Shown here: piece after piece, positions 44,729-59,700 of the stretch | Numbering within the stretch: the stretch's first letter is position 1 | How the letters are laid out: each line of letters opens with the position of its first letter | DNA from: Strongylocentrotus droebachiensis | Taxonomy: Eukaryota; Echinodermata; Echinoidea; Camarodonta; Strongylocentrotidae | Reading direction: 5' to 3' | DNA: 64,000 bases | Assembly (NCBI GenBank): GCA_035222895.1 | Contig: JAVYIG010001839.1 | Span: 1-64,000, forward strand | Notes under the pieces: generated by a model | What the model was told of the DNA's origin: nothing | The model's input: only the letters and a program-made list of their open reading frames with translations | Database searches by the model: none | Translations under genes and position numbers: made by a program

Positions 44729-47700
44729 CGTATGCGCGTGTGTTAACATTTTTTTCTTTAAAGAATATGTTTTTATTCAGATTATATTAAACATTACTTG
44801 GAATATTTGGAGAATATTTCATTCTTCGGCCAGTGCATCGTGGTGCATGTTGATGTTATTTTTGTTGTTGATACTATGCATCAGATTAACAGTTTTAAGG
44901 AACAAATGTGGGATATTTCATCAATGGGTTAAGCTTTATCTCTGAATTTCAAGATGAATGGAGCAATGTTGATATTACTATCGCGAAATTAACTCACCAG
45001 AGTACGACGGGTAGTCTGCATATTAAAAGAAGAAAACTTCAATAGAACCATTAAAAACCATAATAGAACTCAGCTTGCAGTAATATCAAAATGCCTAACA
45101 CAAAGCGCCGTGGATGTTGTACGGGAAACCGTCGGGGTGCAAAAAGCTTTTCAAATGGTAGGCAGCTGCACTATACTTGTATAAATTGATCTTACGATTA
45201 ACTCACCATCGCAATTAGCTTCATCCTCGTGATTTGAACAGTCTGGAATCTGATCGCAATACCAGTAACCGGGTATACACCTTCCGTTCCAACATTGGAA
45301 TTCATCGGGCGAACAACCTTCACAAATATGGAAGTGTTTTAGTAGTAAGATCAGTATGATAACGAGACTAGTAACGAAGGTCTAATATGACAACACATCC
45401 ATATTATAGAGAGGTGGCGCGCCGAAGGGTGATAGCAGCGGAGGCAAATTTTCCGAGAGCCAGTATAAAACAGCCAGTCCTAAAGTATAAAGGGATCCGG
45501 TAACTTTGTCTTAGATCCTTTACAAAATCCTTGGTTTAGCTCACGCTGCAATGATATTTATAAACCTTTAGGTCAGTCAAGAACCCCATGACTTTTACAA
45601 GCCGGTCGCCTGTCTGATGATCAAGATATTTATGATTGAATATCGAAATTTTGCGTTTGCCAAACGGTTTTCATAATCCAACAGTCTATTAGGGAATACG
45701 AGTATAGTAAAACCGGTGACTCAAAGATCTTTACTCTTTTTAGAAATTTCTTGATCATTTTAAAGCGAATTTTGTTAATGGCTTAAATATAACACCATAT
45801 CACAGACACTTTTAACACGTAGAGCCGTGCATCACAAATTTAACATTCTTAAACAATCCCTTTAAAGCAGTCGATATCCCTTTTATATGCCGCATTTAAA
45901 CACAAATCTACAAAAAAATCTTATTTATTTCATTTATTTTGTTGTTTTATTTCATTTCTTACTACAATTCAACCATTTTGACCCCCAAAAAACAACCAGA
46001 GACCCAATAAGTTGTGTTTGATCTATTTTTAGGAAAAATGACATTTCCATCTGTTTTGTAAACAAATCACAAAAATAAGCGATTTTCGGGCTGACATGCA
46101 AAGACAAAAGGTCACGTGACCTTGTAACTGTAGGTCCGATTATCATTTTTATTTTTTTTAAGTTGCGCAAGAATCGAAAGAAAAAAGTCAGCGAGCAGCG
46201 GGGCGCCATCCATATGCGTTCCCGAACAATCAACAAAAATCGTGGAGGGGGGGGGGGGGGGGCATAATGGCTCCCCGGCCTTATTAGGGTTAAGTTGGCA
46301 TTTTAAGATGATATATCCAAAATATGCAAAGGAAGTTTGATAACCACTTGACAAAATCAACATGCAATATATATAATATATATACCAACTTTTCCCTAAG
46401 ACTAACATCTACCATTTGTAGTGTAGTCTTGTAGTAATGCCAAACTTTGAACATGACAATGTACACAAATTACGTGCATGTGTCATCTTTGTTAATAATA
46501 TAACCAGTGCACTGAATCTCATGGCATAATTAACTTACCGCTGAACGATGAATATTCAGACCAATATTCACTGGGGTAGTCTAAGAAGAGAAAAACAGTA
46601 AAGATATATATTACATATTTACCTTATTAAGCCCATTATGTTGCTTTGATAAGATAATGACGTAAAAATTAAACAATAGAAGCATGATAATCACTGGGAA
46701 AAGACGTTCAATGAATATGATCGAAAAATACTACTACTGATAATAGATAACTACTGGTTTAAAATTAGGAAGAGCCAGCTTATTCCTTATGTTATCTATT
46801 GTTTTGATAATTTCTTATGTATTTCATTGTTTTTTAACTTATTTATTTTACTTATTTTGTTGTTTTATTTCATTTCTTACTACAATTTAACTATTTTGAC
46901 CCCCCCCCCCCCAAAAAAAAAAACCCACCTAAACTTTAAACAAGACCCAATAAGTAATGTTTGATCTATTTTTAGGAAAAATGACATTTCCATATGTTTT
47001 GTACACAAATCACAAAAATGAGCGATTTTTGGGCTGACATGCAAAGACAAAAGGTCAAGTGACGTTGTAACTGTCGGTCCGATTTTTAATTTTGTTTTAA
47101 AGTTGCGCAAGACTCGAAAGAATAAAAGTCAGCGAGCGGCGGGGCGCCATCCATATGCGTTCCCGAACAATCAACTAAAATCGTGGAGGGGGGGGGGGGG
47201 GCATAATGGCTCCCCGGCCTTATTAGGGTTAGTCTGGCATTTTAAGATGATATATCCAAAATATGCAAAGGAAGTTTGATAACCACTTGACAAAATCAAC
47301 ATGCAATATATATATAAATATATATATATACCAACTTTTCCCTAAGACTAACATATTTGTAGTGTAGTCTTGTAGTAATGCCAAACTTTGTACATGACAA
47401 TGTACACAAATCACGCGCACGTATCATTTTTGTTAATAATATAACCAGTGCAATCTCATGGCATAATTAACTTACTGCTGAACGATGAATATTCAGACCA
47501 ATATTCACTAGGGTAGTCTAAGAAGAGAAATGGTAAAGATATATATTACATATTTACCTTATTAAGCCCATCATGTTGATTTGATAAGATAATGACGTAA
47601 AAATTAAACAAGAGAAGCTTGAAATCACTGGGGAAAGACGCTCAATGAATATGATCGAATAATACTTCGTCTGATAATAGATAACTACTGGTTAAAAATT

Positions 47701-50700
47701 AGGAAGAGCCAGCTTATTCCTTATGTTATCTATTGTTTTGATAATTTCTTATGTATTTCATTGTTTTTTAACTTATTTATTTTATTTATTTTGTTGTTTT
47801 ATTTCATTTCTTACCATAATTCAACTATTTTGACCCCCCCCCCCCCAAAAAAAAAAAAAAAGAAAAAAAAACACCTCAACTTTAAACAAGACCCAATAAC
47901 TAAAGTTTGATCTATTTTTCTAGGTAAAAGGACATTTCCATATGTTTTGTACACAAATCACAAAAATGAGCGATTTTTGAGCTGACATGTAAAAACAAAA
48001 GGTCAAGTGACGTTGTAACTGTAGGTCCGATTTTTTATTTTGTTTTAAAGTTGCGTAAGACTCGAAAGAAAAAAGTCAGCGAGCAGCGGGGAGCCATCCA
48101 TATGCGTTCCCGAACAATCCAAAAAAATCGTGGAGGGGGGGGGGGGGGGGGCATAATGGCTCCCCGGCCTTATTTGAGTTGAGTTGGCATTTTAAGATGA
48201 TATATCCAAAATATGCAAAGGAAGTTTGATAACCACTTGACAAAATCAACATGCAATATATATATATATACCAACTTTTCCCTAAGACTAACATCTTCCA
48301 TTTGTAGTGTAGTCTTGTAGTAATACCAAACTTTGTATATGACAATGTACACAATTCAAGTGCATGTGTCATCTATATTAATGATATAACCAGTGCAATC
48401 TCATGGCATAATTAACTTACCGCTGAACGATGAATATTCAGACCAATATTCACTGGGGTAATCTAAGAAGAGAAAAAAAACAGTAAAGCTATATAATACA
48501 TATTTACCTTATTAAGCCCATTATGTTGCTTTGATAAGATAATGACGTAAAAATTAAACAAGAGAATCATGATAATCACTGGGGAAAGACGCTCAATGAA
48601 TATGATTGAATAATACTACTAATAATAATAGATTACTATTGAAAACATACATGTTTATATATTCATGTATATGTACAATGCATACATATATACGTAACTT
48701 CACACACACTCACAACGGCACACACACAAACATGCATATGTGTGTATATGTTGCTTGTGTATATATACACATTTGTTCAAGGAAGGTGGTTCAATTAATT
48801 TTTTTGTAATTTTCTTTACGAATTTCAATGAAAATCTCGTGCATTTGTTTTATGTATGGTTAAAGTCACCCGTACAATATCGTGGCATAATTCACTCACC
48901 GCTGAATGAGGAATATCGATAGGAGTAGTCACTGTTGTAATCTGTTGGAGAAAAATAGGAGACATTTGTTTATAAATAGATATAGTACTCAGTCCATTAA
49001 CCCTAAAAAGGCTGGCCTATTTGAGGTCTAAGTACGGCCCGGGGGTCCATTATGCTCCCCTTAAGATCTTGGCCGTCAAACTGCCGATCTCCGCGAAAAA
49101 TTGCACGCATGTCAAATGAAGTGTATAGAATAATATGATAATTGCAATTTGTTGACAAAGTCACTCATTTGCATATTTATGGTAATTCATGCAAATAAGG
49201 TCGTAAATCACATTTTTACCAATAACTCATATAATATTTAGATTTAAGCATTCTTTTTAACCACATATATTTGTTAGACCATTTGGAATAATAATACGAC
49301 AACAAAATTAGGTAAAGCTAGCTTATTCCTCATGTTATCTCTAGTTTTGATAATTTTTTATGTATTTCATTGTTTTTTTAACTTATTTATTTCATTTATT
49401 TTGTTGTTTTATTTCATTTCTTACTACAATTCAACTATTTTGACCCCCCCAAAAAACCACCTAAACTTTAAACAAGACCCAATAACTAAAGTTTGATCTA
49501 TTTTTCGAGGCAAAAGGACATTTCCATATGTTTTGTACACAAATCTAAAAAATGAGCGATTTTCGGGCTGACATGCAAAGACAAAAGGTCACGTGACCTT
49601 GTAACTGTACGTCCGATTTTTTTTTTTTTTTTTAAGTTGCGTAAGACTCGAAAGAAAAGAGTCAGCGAGCAGCGGGGAGCCATCCATATGCGTTCCCGAA
49701 CAATGAAACAAAATCGTGGAGGGGGGGGGGGCACAATGGCTCCCCGGCCTTATTTGAGTTGAGTTGGCATTTTAAGATGATATATCCAAAATATGCAAAG
49801 GAAGTTTGATAACCACTTGACAAAATCAACATGCAATATATATAATATATATACCAACTTTTCCCTAAGACTAACATCTACCATTTGTAGTGTAGTCTTG
49901 TAGTAATGCCAAACTTTGAACATGACAATGTACACAAATTACGTGCATGTGTCATCTTTGTTAATAATATAACCAGTGCACTGAATCTCATGGCATAATT
50001 AACTTACCGCTGAACGATGAATATTCAGACCAATATTCACTGGGGTAGTCTAAGAAGAGAAAAACAGTAAAGATATATATTACATATTTACCTTATTAAG
50101 CCCATTATGTTGCTTTGATAAGATAATGACGTAAACATTAAACGATAGAAGCATGATAATCACTGGGAAAAGACGCTCAATGAATATGATCGAAAAATAC
50201 TACTACTGATAATAGATTACTACTGGTTAAAAATTAGGAAGAGCCAGCTTATTCCTTATGTTATCTATTGTTTTGATAATTTCTTATGTATTTCATTGTT
50301 TTTTAACTTATTTATTTTACTTATTTTGTTGTTTTATTTCATCTCTTAAAACAATTCAACTATTTTGATCCCCCCCCCCCCAAAAAAAAAAAAAAAACAC
50401 CCACCTTAACTTTAAACAAGACCCAATAAGTAATGTTTGATCTATTTTTAGGAAAAATGACATTTCCATATGTTTTGTACACAAATCACAAAAATGAGCG
50501 ATTTTTGGGCTGACATGCAAAAACAAAAGGTTAAGTGACGTTGTAACTGTAGGTCCGATTTTTAATTTTGTTTTAAAGTTGCGCAAGACTCGAAAGAAAA
50601 AAGTCAGCGAGCGGCGGGGCGCCATCCATATGCGTTCCCGAACAATCAACTAAAATCGTGGAGGGGGGGGGGGGGGGGGGCACAATGGCTCCCCGGCCTT

Positions 50701-53700
50701 ATTTGAGTTGAGTTGGCATTTTAAGATGATATATCCGAAATATGCAAAGGAAGTTTGATAACCACTTGACAAAATCAACATGCAATATATATATATATAT
50801 ACCAACTTTTCCCTAATACTAACATATTTTTAGTGTAGTCTTGTAGTAATGCTAAACTTTGTACATGACAATGTACACAAATCACGCGCATGTGTCATCT
50901 TTGTTAATAATATAACCAGTGCAATCTCATGGCATAATTAACTTACTGCTGAACGATGAATATTCAGACCAATATTCACTAGGGTAGTCTAAGAAGAGAA
51001 ATGGTAAAGATATATATTACATATTTACCTTATTAAGCCCATCATGTTGATTTGATAAGATAATGACGTAAAAATTAAACAAGAGAAGCTTGAAATCACT
51101 GGGGAAAGACGCTCAATGAATATGATCGAATAATACTACTACTGATAATAGATAACTACTGGTTAAAAATTAGGAAGAGCCAGCTTATTCCTTATGTTAT
51201 CTATTGTTTTGATAATTTCTTATGTATTTCATTGTTTTTTAACTTATTTATTTTATTTATTTTGTTGTTTTATTTCATTTCTTACTATAATTCAACTATT
51301 TTGACCCCACCCCCCCCCAAAAAAAAAAAACCACCTCAACTTTAAACAAGACCCAATAACTAAATATTGATCTATTTTTCTAGGTAAAAGGACATTTCCA
51401 TATGTTTTGTACACAAATCTAAAAAATGAGCGACTTTCGGGCTGACATGCAAAGACAAAAGGTCACGTGACCTTGTAACTGTACGTCCGATTTTCATTTT
51501 TTTTTAAAGTTGCGCAAGACTCGAAAGAAAAAAGTCAGCGAGCAGCGGAGAGCCATCCATATGCGTTCCCGAACAATCCAAAAAAATCGTGGAGGGGGGG
51601 GGGGGGGCATAATGGCTCCCCGGCCTTATTTGAGTTGAGTTGGCATTTTAAGATGATATATCCAAAATATGCAAAGGAAGTTTGATAACCACTTGACAAA
51701 ATCCACATGCAATATATATATATATACCAACTTTTCCCTAAGACTAACATCTACCATTTGTAGTGTAGTCTTGTAGTAATACCAAACTTTGTATATGACA
51801 ATGTACACAATTCAAGTGCATGTGTCATCTATATTAATGATATAACCAGTGCAATCTCATGGCATAATTAACTTACCGCTGAACGATGAATATTCAGACC
51901 AATATTCACTGGGGTAATCTAAGAAGAGAAAAAAAACAGTAAAGCTATATAATACATATTTACCTTATTAAGCCCATTATGTTGCTTTGATAAGATAATG
52001 ACGTAAAAATTAAACAAGAGAATCATGATAATCACTGGGGAAAGACGCTCAATGAATATGATTGAATAATACTACTAATAATAATAGATTACTATTGAAA
52101 ACATACATGTTTATATATTCATGTATATGTACAATGCATACATATATACGTAACTACACACATACTCACAACGGCACACACACAAACATGCATATGTGTG
52201 TAGATGTTGCTTGTGTATAAATACACATTTGTTCAAGGAAGGTGGTTCAATTCATTTTTTTGTAATTTTCTTTACGAATTTCAATGAAAATCTCGTGCAT
52301 TTGTTTTATGTATGGTTGAAGTCACCCGTACAATATCGTGGCATAATTCACTTACCGCTGAATGAGGAATATCGATAGGAGTAGTCACTGTTGTAATCTG
52401 TTGGAGAAAAAAAGGAGACATTTGTTTATAAATAGATATAGTACTCAGTCAATTAACCCTAAAAAGGCCGGGCGATTTGAGGTCTAAGTACGGCCCGGGG
52501 GTCCATTATGCTCCCCTTAAGATCTTGGCCGTCAAACGGCCTACCTCCGCGAAAAATTGCACGCATGTCAAGTGAAGTGTATAGAATAATATGATAATTG
52601 CAAATTGTTGACGAAGTCACTCATTTGCATATTTATGGTAATTTATGCAAATAAGTTCGTAAATCACATTTTTACCAATAAATTCATATAATATTCAGAT
52701 TTAAGCATTTTTTTTCATCACATATATTTGTTAGACCATTTGGAATAATAATACGACAACAAAATTAGGTAAAGCTAGCTTATTCCTCATGTTATCTCTA
52801 GTTTTGATAATTTTGTATGTATTTCATTGTTTTTTTAACTTATTTATTTTGTTGTTTTATTTCATTTCTTACTATAATTCAACTATTTTGACCCCCCCCC
52901 CCCCCAAAAAAAAAAAAAAAAAAAAAAAAAACCAGCTAAACTTTAAACAAGACCCAATAAATGAAGTTTGATCAATTTTTCTAGGCAAAAGGACATTTCC
53001 ATATGTTTTGTACACAAATCTAAAAAATGAGCGACTTTCGGGCTGACATGCAAAGACAAAAGGTCACGTGACCTTGTAACTGTACGTCCGATTTTTTTTT
53101 TGTTTTAAAGTTGCGCAAGACTCGAAAAAAAAAAGTCAGAGAGCAGCGGGGAGCCATCCATATGCGTTCCCGAACAATGAAACAAAATCGTGGAGGGGGG
53201 GGGGGGGGCACAATGGCTCCCCGGCCTTATTGGAGTTGAGTTGGCATTTTAAGATGATATATCCAAAATATGCAAAGGAAGTTTGATAACAATTTGACAA
53301 AATCCACATGCAATATATATATATATATATATATATACCAACTTTTCCATAAGACTAACATCTACCATTTGTAGTGTAGTCTTGTAGTAATACCAAACTT
53401 TGTACATGACAATGTACACAATTCAAGTGCATGTGTCATCTATATGAATGATATAACCAGTGCAATCTCATGGCATAATTAACTTACCGCTGAACGATGA
53501 ATATTCAGACCAATATTCACTGGGGTAATCTAAGAAGAGAAAAACAGTAAAGCTATATAATACATATTTACCTTATTAAGCCCATTATGTTGCTTTGATA
53601 AGATAATGACGTAAAAATTAAACAAGAGAATCATGATAATCACTGGGGAAAGACGCTCAATGAATATGATTGAATAATACTACTACTAATAATAGATTAC

Positions 53701-56700
53701 TATTGAAAACATACATGTACAATGCATACATATATACGTAACTACACACACACTCACAACGGCACACACACAAACATGCATATGTGTGTAGATGTTGCTT
53801 GTGTATAAATACACATTTGTTCAAGGAAGGTGGTTCAATTCATTTTTTTGTAATTTTCTTTACGAATTTCAATGAAAATCTCGTGCATTTGTTTTATGTA
53901 TGGTTGAAGTCACCCGTACAATACCGTGGCATAATTCACTTACCGCTGAATGAGGAATATCGATAGGAGTAGTCACTGTTGTAATCTGTTGGAGAAAAAA
54001 AGGAGAAATTTGTTTATAAATAGATATAGTACTCAGTCCATTAACCCTAAAAAGGCCGGGCTATTTGAGGTCTAAGTACGGCCCGGGGGTCCATTATGCT
54101 CCCCTTAAGATCTTGGCCGTCAAACGGCCGATCTCCGCGAAAAATTGCACGCATGTCAAGTGAAGTGTATAGAATAATATGATAATTGCAATTTGTTGAC
54201 AAAGTCACTCATTTGCATAGTTATGGTAATTATGCAAATAAGGTCGTAAATCACATTTTTACCAATAACTCATATAATATTCAGATTTAAGCATTCTTTT
54301 TCACCACATATATTTGTTAGACCATTTGGAATAATAATTCGACAACAAAATTAGGTAAAGCCAGCTTATTCCTTATGTTATCTATTGTTTTGATAATTTC
54401 TTATGTATTTCATTGTTTTTTAACTTATTTATTTTATTTATTTTGTTGTTTTATTTCATTTCTTACTATAATTCAACTATTTTGACCCCACCCCCCAAAA
54501 AAAACACCTCAATTTTAAACAAGACCCAATAACTAAATATTGATCTATTTTTCTAGGTAAAAGGACATTTCCATATGTTTTGTACACAAATCTCAAAAAT
54601 GAGCGACTTTCGGGCTGACATGCAAAGACAAAAGGTCACGTGACCTTGTAACTGTACGTCCGATTTTCATTTTTTTTTAAAGTTGCGCAAGACTCGAAAG
54701 AAAAAAGTCAGCGAGCAGCGGGGAGCCATCCATATGCGTTCCCGAACAATCCAAAAAAATCGTGGAGGGGGGGGGGGCATAATGGCTCCCCGGCCTTATT
54801 TGAGTTGAGTTGGCATTTTAAGATGATATATCCAAAATATGCAAAGGAAGTTTGATAACCACTTGACAAAATCCACATGCAATATATATATATATACCAA
54901 CTTTTCCCAAAGACTAACATCTACCATTTGTAGTGTAGTCTTGTAGTAATACCAAACTTTGTATATGACAATGTACACAATTCAAGTGCATGTGTCATCT
55001 ATATTAATGATATAACCAGTGCAATCTCATGGCATAATTAACTTACCGCTGAACGATGAATATTCAGACCAATATTCACTGGGGTAATCTAAGAAGAGAA
55101 AAAAAACAGTAAAGCTATATAATACATATTTACCTTATTAAGCCCATTATGTTGCTTTGATAAGATAATGACGTAAAAATTAAACAAGAGAATCATGATA
55201 ATCACTGGGGAAAGACGCTCAATGAATATGATTGAATAATACTACTAATAATAATAGATTACTATTGAAAACATACATGTTTATATATTCATGTATATGT
55301 ACAATGCATACATATATACGTAACTACACACATACTCACAACGGCACACACACAAACATGCATATGTGTGTAGATGTTGCTTGTGTATAAATACACATTT
55401 GTTCAAGGAAGGTGGTTCAATTCATTTTTTTGTAATTTTCTTTACGAATTTCAATGAAAATCTCGTGCATTTGTTTGATGTATGGTTGAAGTCACCCGTA
55501 CAATACCGTGGCATAATTCACTTACCGCTGAATGAGGAATATCGATAGGAGTAGTCACTGTTGTAATCTGTTGGAGAAAAAAAGGAGAAATTTGTTTATA
55601 AATAGATATAGTACTCAGTCCATTAACCCTAAAAAGGCCGGGCGATTTGAGGTCTAAGTACGGCCCGGGGGTCCATTATGCTCCCCTTAAGATCTTGGCC
55701 GTCAAACGGCCGATCTCCGCGAAAAATTGCACGCATGTCAAGTGAAGTGTATAGAATAATATGATAATTGCAATTTGTTGACAAAGTCACTCATTTGCAT
55801 ATTTATGGTAATTATGCAAATAAGGTCGTAAATCACATTTTTACCAATAACTCATATAATATTCAGATTTAAGCATTCTTTTTCACCACATATATTTGTT
55901 AGACCATTTGGAATAATAATTCGACAACAAAATTAGGTAAAGCCAGCTTATTCCTTATGTTATCTATTGTTTTGATAATTTCTTATGTATTTCATTGTTT
56001 TTTAACTTATTTATTTTGTTGTTTTATTTCATTTCTTACTATAATTCAACTATTTTGACCCCACCCCCCAAAAAAAACCACCTCAACTTTAAACAAGACC
56101 CAATAACTAAATATTGATCTTTTTTTCTAGGTAAAAGGACATTTCCATATGTTTTGTACACAAATCTCAAAAATGAGCGACTTTCGGGCTGACATGCAAA
56201 GACAAAAGGTCACGTGACCTTGTAACTGTACGTCCGATTTTCATTTTTTTTTAAAGTTGCGCAAGACTCGAAAGAAAAAAGTCAGCGAGCAGCGGGGAGC
56301 CATCCATATGCGTTCCCGAACAATCCAAAAAAATCGTGGAGGGGGGGGGGGGCATAATGGCTCCCCGGCCTTATTTGAGTTGAGTTGGCATTTTAAGATG
56401 ATATATCCAAAATATGCAAAGGAAGTTTGATAACCACTTGACAAAATCCACATGCAATATATATATATATACCAACTTTTCCCTAAGACTAACATCTACC
56501 ATTTGTAGTGTAGTCTTGTAGTAATACCAAACTTTGTATATGACAATCTACACAATTCAAGTGCATGTGTCATCTATATTAATGATACAACCAGTGCAAT
56601 CTCATGGCATAATTAACTTACCGCTGAACGATGAATATTCAGACCAATATTCACTGGGGTAATCTAAGAAGAGAAAAAAAACAGTAAAGCTATATAATAC

Positions 56701-59700
56701 ATATTTACCTTATTAAGCCCATTATGTTGCTTTGATAAGATAATGACGTAAAAATTAAACAAGAGAATCATGATAATCACTGGGGAAAGACGCTCAATGA
56801 ATATGATTGAATAATACTACTAATAATAATAGATTACTATTGAAAACATACATGTTTATATATTCATGTATATGTACAATGCATACATATATACGTAACT
56901 ACACACATACTCACAACGGCACACACACAAACATGCATATGTGTGTAGATGTTGCTTGTGTATAAATACACATTTGTTCAAGGAAGGTGGTTCAATTCAT
57001 TTTTTTTGTAATTTTCTTTACGAATTTCAATGAAAATCTCGTGCATTTGTTTTATGTATGGTTGAAGTCACCCGTACAATACCGTGGCATAATTCACTTA
57101 CCGCTGAATGAGGAATATCGATAGGAGTAGTCACTGTTGTAATCTGTTGGAGAAAAAAAGGAGAAATTTGTTTATAAATAGATATAGTACTCAGTCCATT
57201 AACCCTAAAAAGGCCGGGCGATTTGAGGTCTAAGTACGGCCCGGGGGTCCATTATGCTCCCCTTAAGATCTTGGCCGTCAAACGGCCGATCTCCGCGAAA
57301 AATTGCACGCATGTCAAGTGAAGTGTATAGAATAATATGATAATTGCAATTTGTTGACAAAGTCACTCATTTGCATATTTATGGTAATTATGCAAATAAG
57401 GTCGTAAATCACATTTTTACCAATAACTCATATAATATTCAGATTTAAGCATTCTTTTTCACCACATATATTTGTTAGACCATTTGGAATAATAATTCGA
57501 CAACAAAATTAGGTAAAGCTAGCTTATTCCTCATGTTATCTCTAGTTTTGATAATTTTGTATGTATTTCATTGTTTTTTTAACTTATTTATTTTATTTAT
57601 TTTGATATAGTACTCAGTCCATTACCCTAAAAAGGCCGGGCTATTTGAGGTCTAAGTACGACCCGGGGGTCCATTATGCTCCCCTTAAGATCTTGGCCGT
57701 GAAACGGCCGATCTCCGCGAAAAATTGCACGCATGTCAAGTGAAGTGCATAGAATAATATGATAATTGCAATTTGTTGACAAAGTCACTCATTTGCATAT
57801 TTATGGTAATTTATGCAAATAAGGTCGTAAATCACATTTTTACCAATAACTCATATAATATCGAAAATAATATCGCTAGTGATATTCGTTTGTCTCGCAA
57901 TGTGGTCAATAAGGAATCTAAAAGGTCACGACGTTTCGTATGCTGCTGCGATACTTCGTCAGGTGATAAAAAATATTTTGTTTATCACCTGACGAAGTAT
58001 CGCAGTAGCATACGAAACGTCGTGACCTTTTAGATTCCTTATTGACCACATTGCGAGACAAACGAATATCACTAGCGATATTATTTTCGATACTATATCC
58101 GCAATGAGTAATATATTTAGCATTAACTCATATAATATTCAGATTTAAGCATTCTTTTTCACCACATATATTTGTTAAACCATTTGGAATAATAATACGG
58201 CAACAAACTTAGGTAAAGCTAGCTTATTCCTCAGGTTATCTCTAGTTTTGATAATTTGTTATGTATTTCATTGTTTTTTTAACTTATTTATTTCATTTAT
58301 TTTGTTGTTTTATTTCATTTCTTACTACAATTCAACTATTTTGACCCCCCCAAAAAAACCAACTAAACTTTAAACAAGACCCAATAACTAAAGTTTGATC
58401 TATTTTCTAGGAAAAAGGACATTTCCATATGTTTTGTACACATATCTAAAAAATGAGCGACTTTCGGGCTGACATGCAAAGACAAAAGGTCACGTGACCT
58501 TGTAACTGTACGTCCGATTTTTTTTTTTTTTTTTAAAGTTGCGCAAGACTCGAAAAAAAAAGTCAGAGAGCAGCGGGGAGCCATCCATATGCGTTCCCGA
58601 ACAATCCACAAAAAATCGTGGAGGGGGGGGGGGGCATAATGGCTCCCCGGCCTTATTTGAGTTGAGTTGGCATTTTAAGATGATTATATCCAAAATATGC
58701 AAAGGAAGTTTGATAACCATTTGACAAAATCCACATGCAATATATATTATATATATACCAACTTTTCCATAAGACTAACATCTACCATTTGTAGTGTAGT
58801 CTTGTAGTAATACCAAACTTTGTACATGACAATGTACGCAATTCAAGTGCATGTGTCATCTATATGAATGATATAACCAGTGCAATCTCATGGCATAATT
58901 AACTTACCGCTGAACGATGAATATTCAGACCAATATTCACTGGGGTAATCTAAGAAGAGAAAAACAGTTAAGCTATATAATACATATTTACCTTATTAAG
59001 CCCATTATTTTGCTTTGATAAGATAATGACGTAAAAATTAAACAAGAGAATCATGATAATCACTGGGGAAAGACGCTCAATGAATATGATTGAATAATAC
59101 TACTACTAATAATAGATTACTATTGAAAACATATATGTTTATATATTCATGTATATGTACAATGCATACATATATACGTAACTACACACACACTCACAAC
59201 GGCACACACACAAACATGCATATGTGTGTAGATGTTGCTTGTGTATAAATACACATTTGTTCAAGGAAGGTGGTTCAATTCATTTTTTTGTAATTTTCTT
59301 TACGAATTTCAATGAAAATCTCGTGCATTTGTTTTATGTATGGTTGAAGTCACCCGTACAATATCGTGGCATAATTCACTTACCGCTGAATGAGGAATAT
59401 CGATAGGAGTAGTCACTGTTGTAATCTGTTGGAGAAAAAAAGGAGACATTTGTTTATAAATAGATATAGTACTCAGTCAATTAACCCTAAAAAGGCCGGG
59501 CTATTTGAGGTCTAAGTACGGCCCGGGGGTCCATTATGTTCCCCTTAAGATCTTGGCCGTCAAACGGCCGACCTCCGCGAAAAATTGCACGCATGTCAAG
59601 TGAAGTGTATAGAATAATATGATAATTGCAATTTGTTGACGAAGTCACTCATTTGCATATTTATGGTAATTTATGCAAATAAGGTCGTAAATCACATTTT

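Noticed and set aside
45487-45866. Another TTAA/AAAGGGAT MITE
   Set aside because: The right end (AATCCCTTTAA) fits but the left end lacks TTAA and the inverted match is short; left unassigned.
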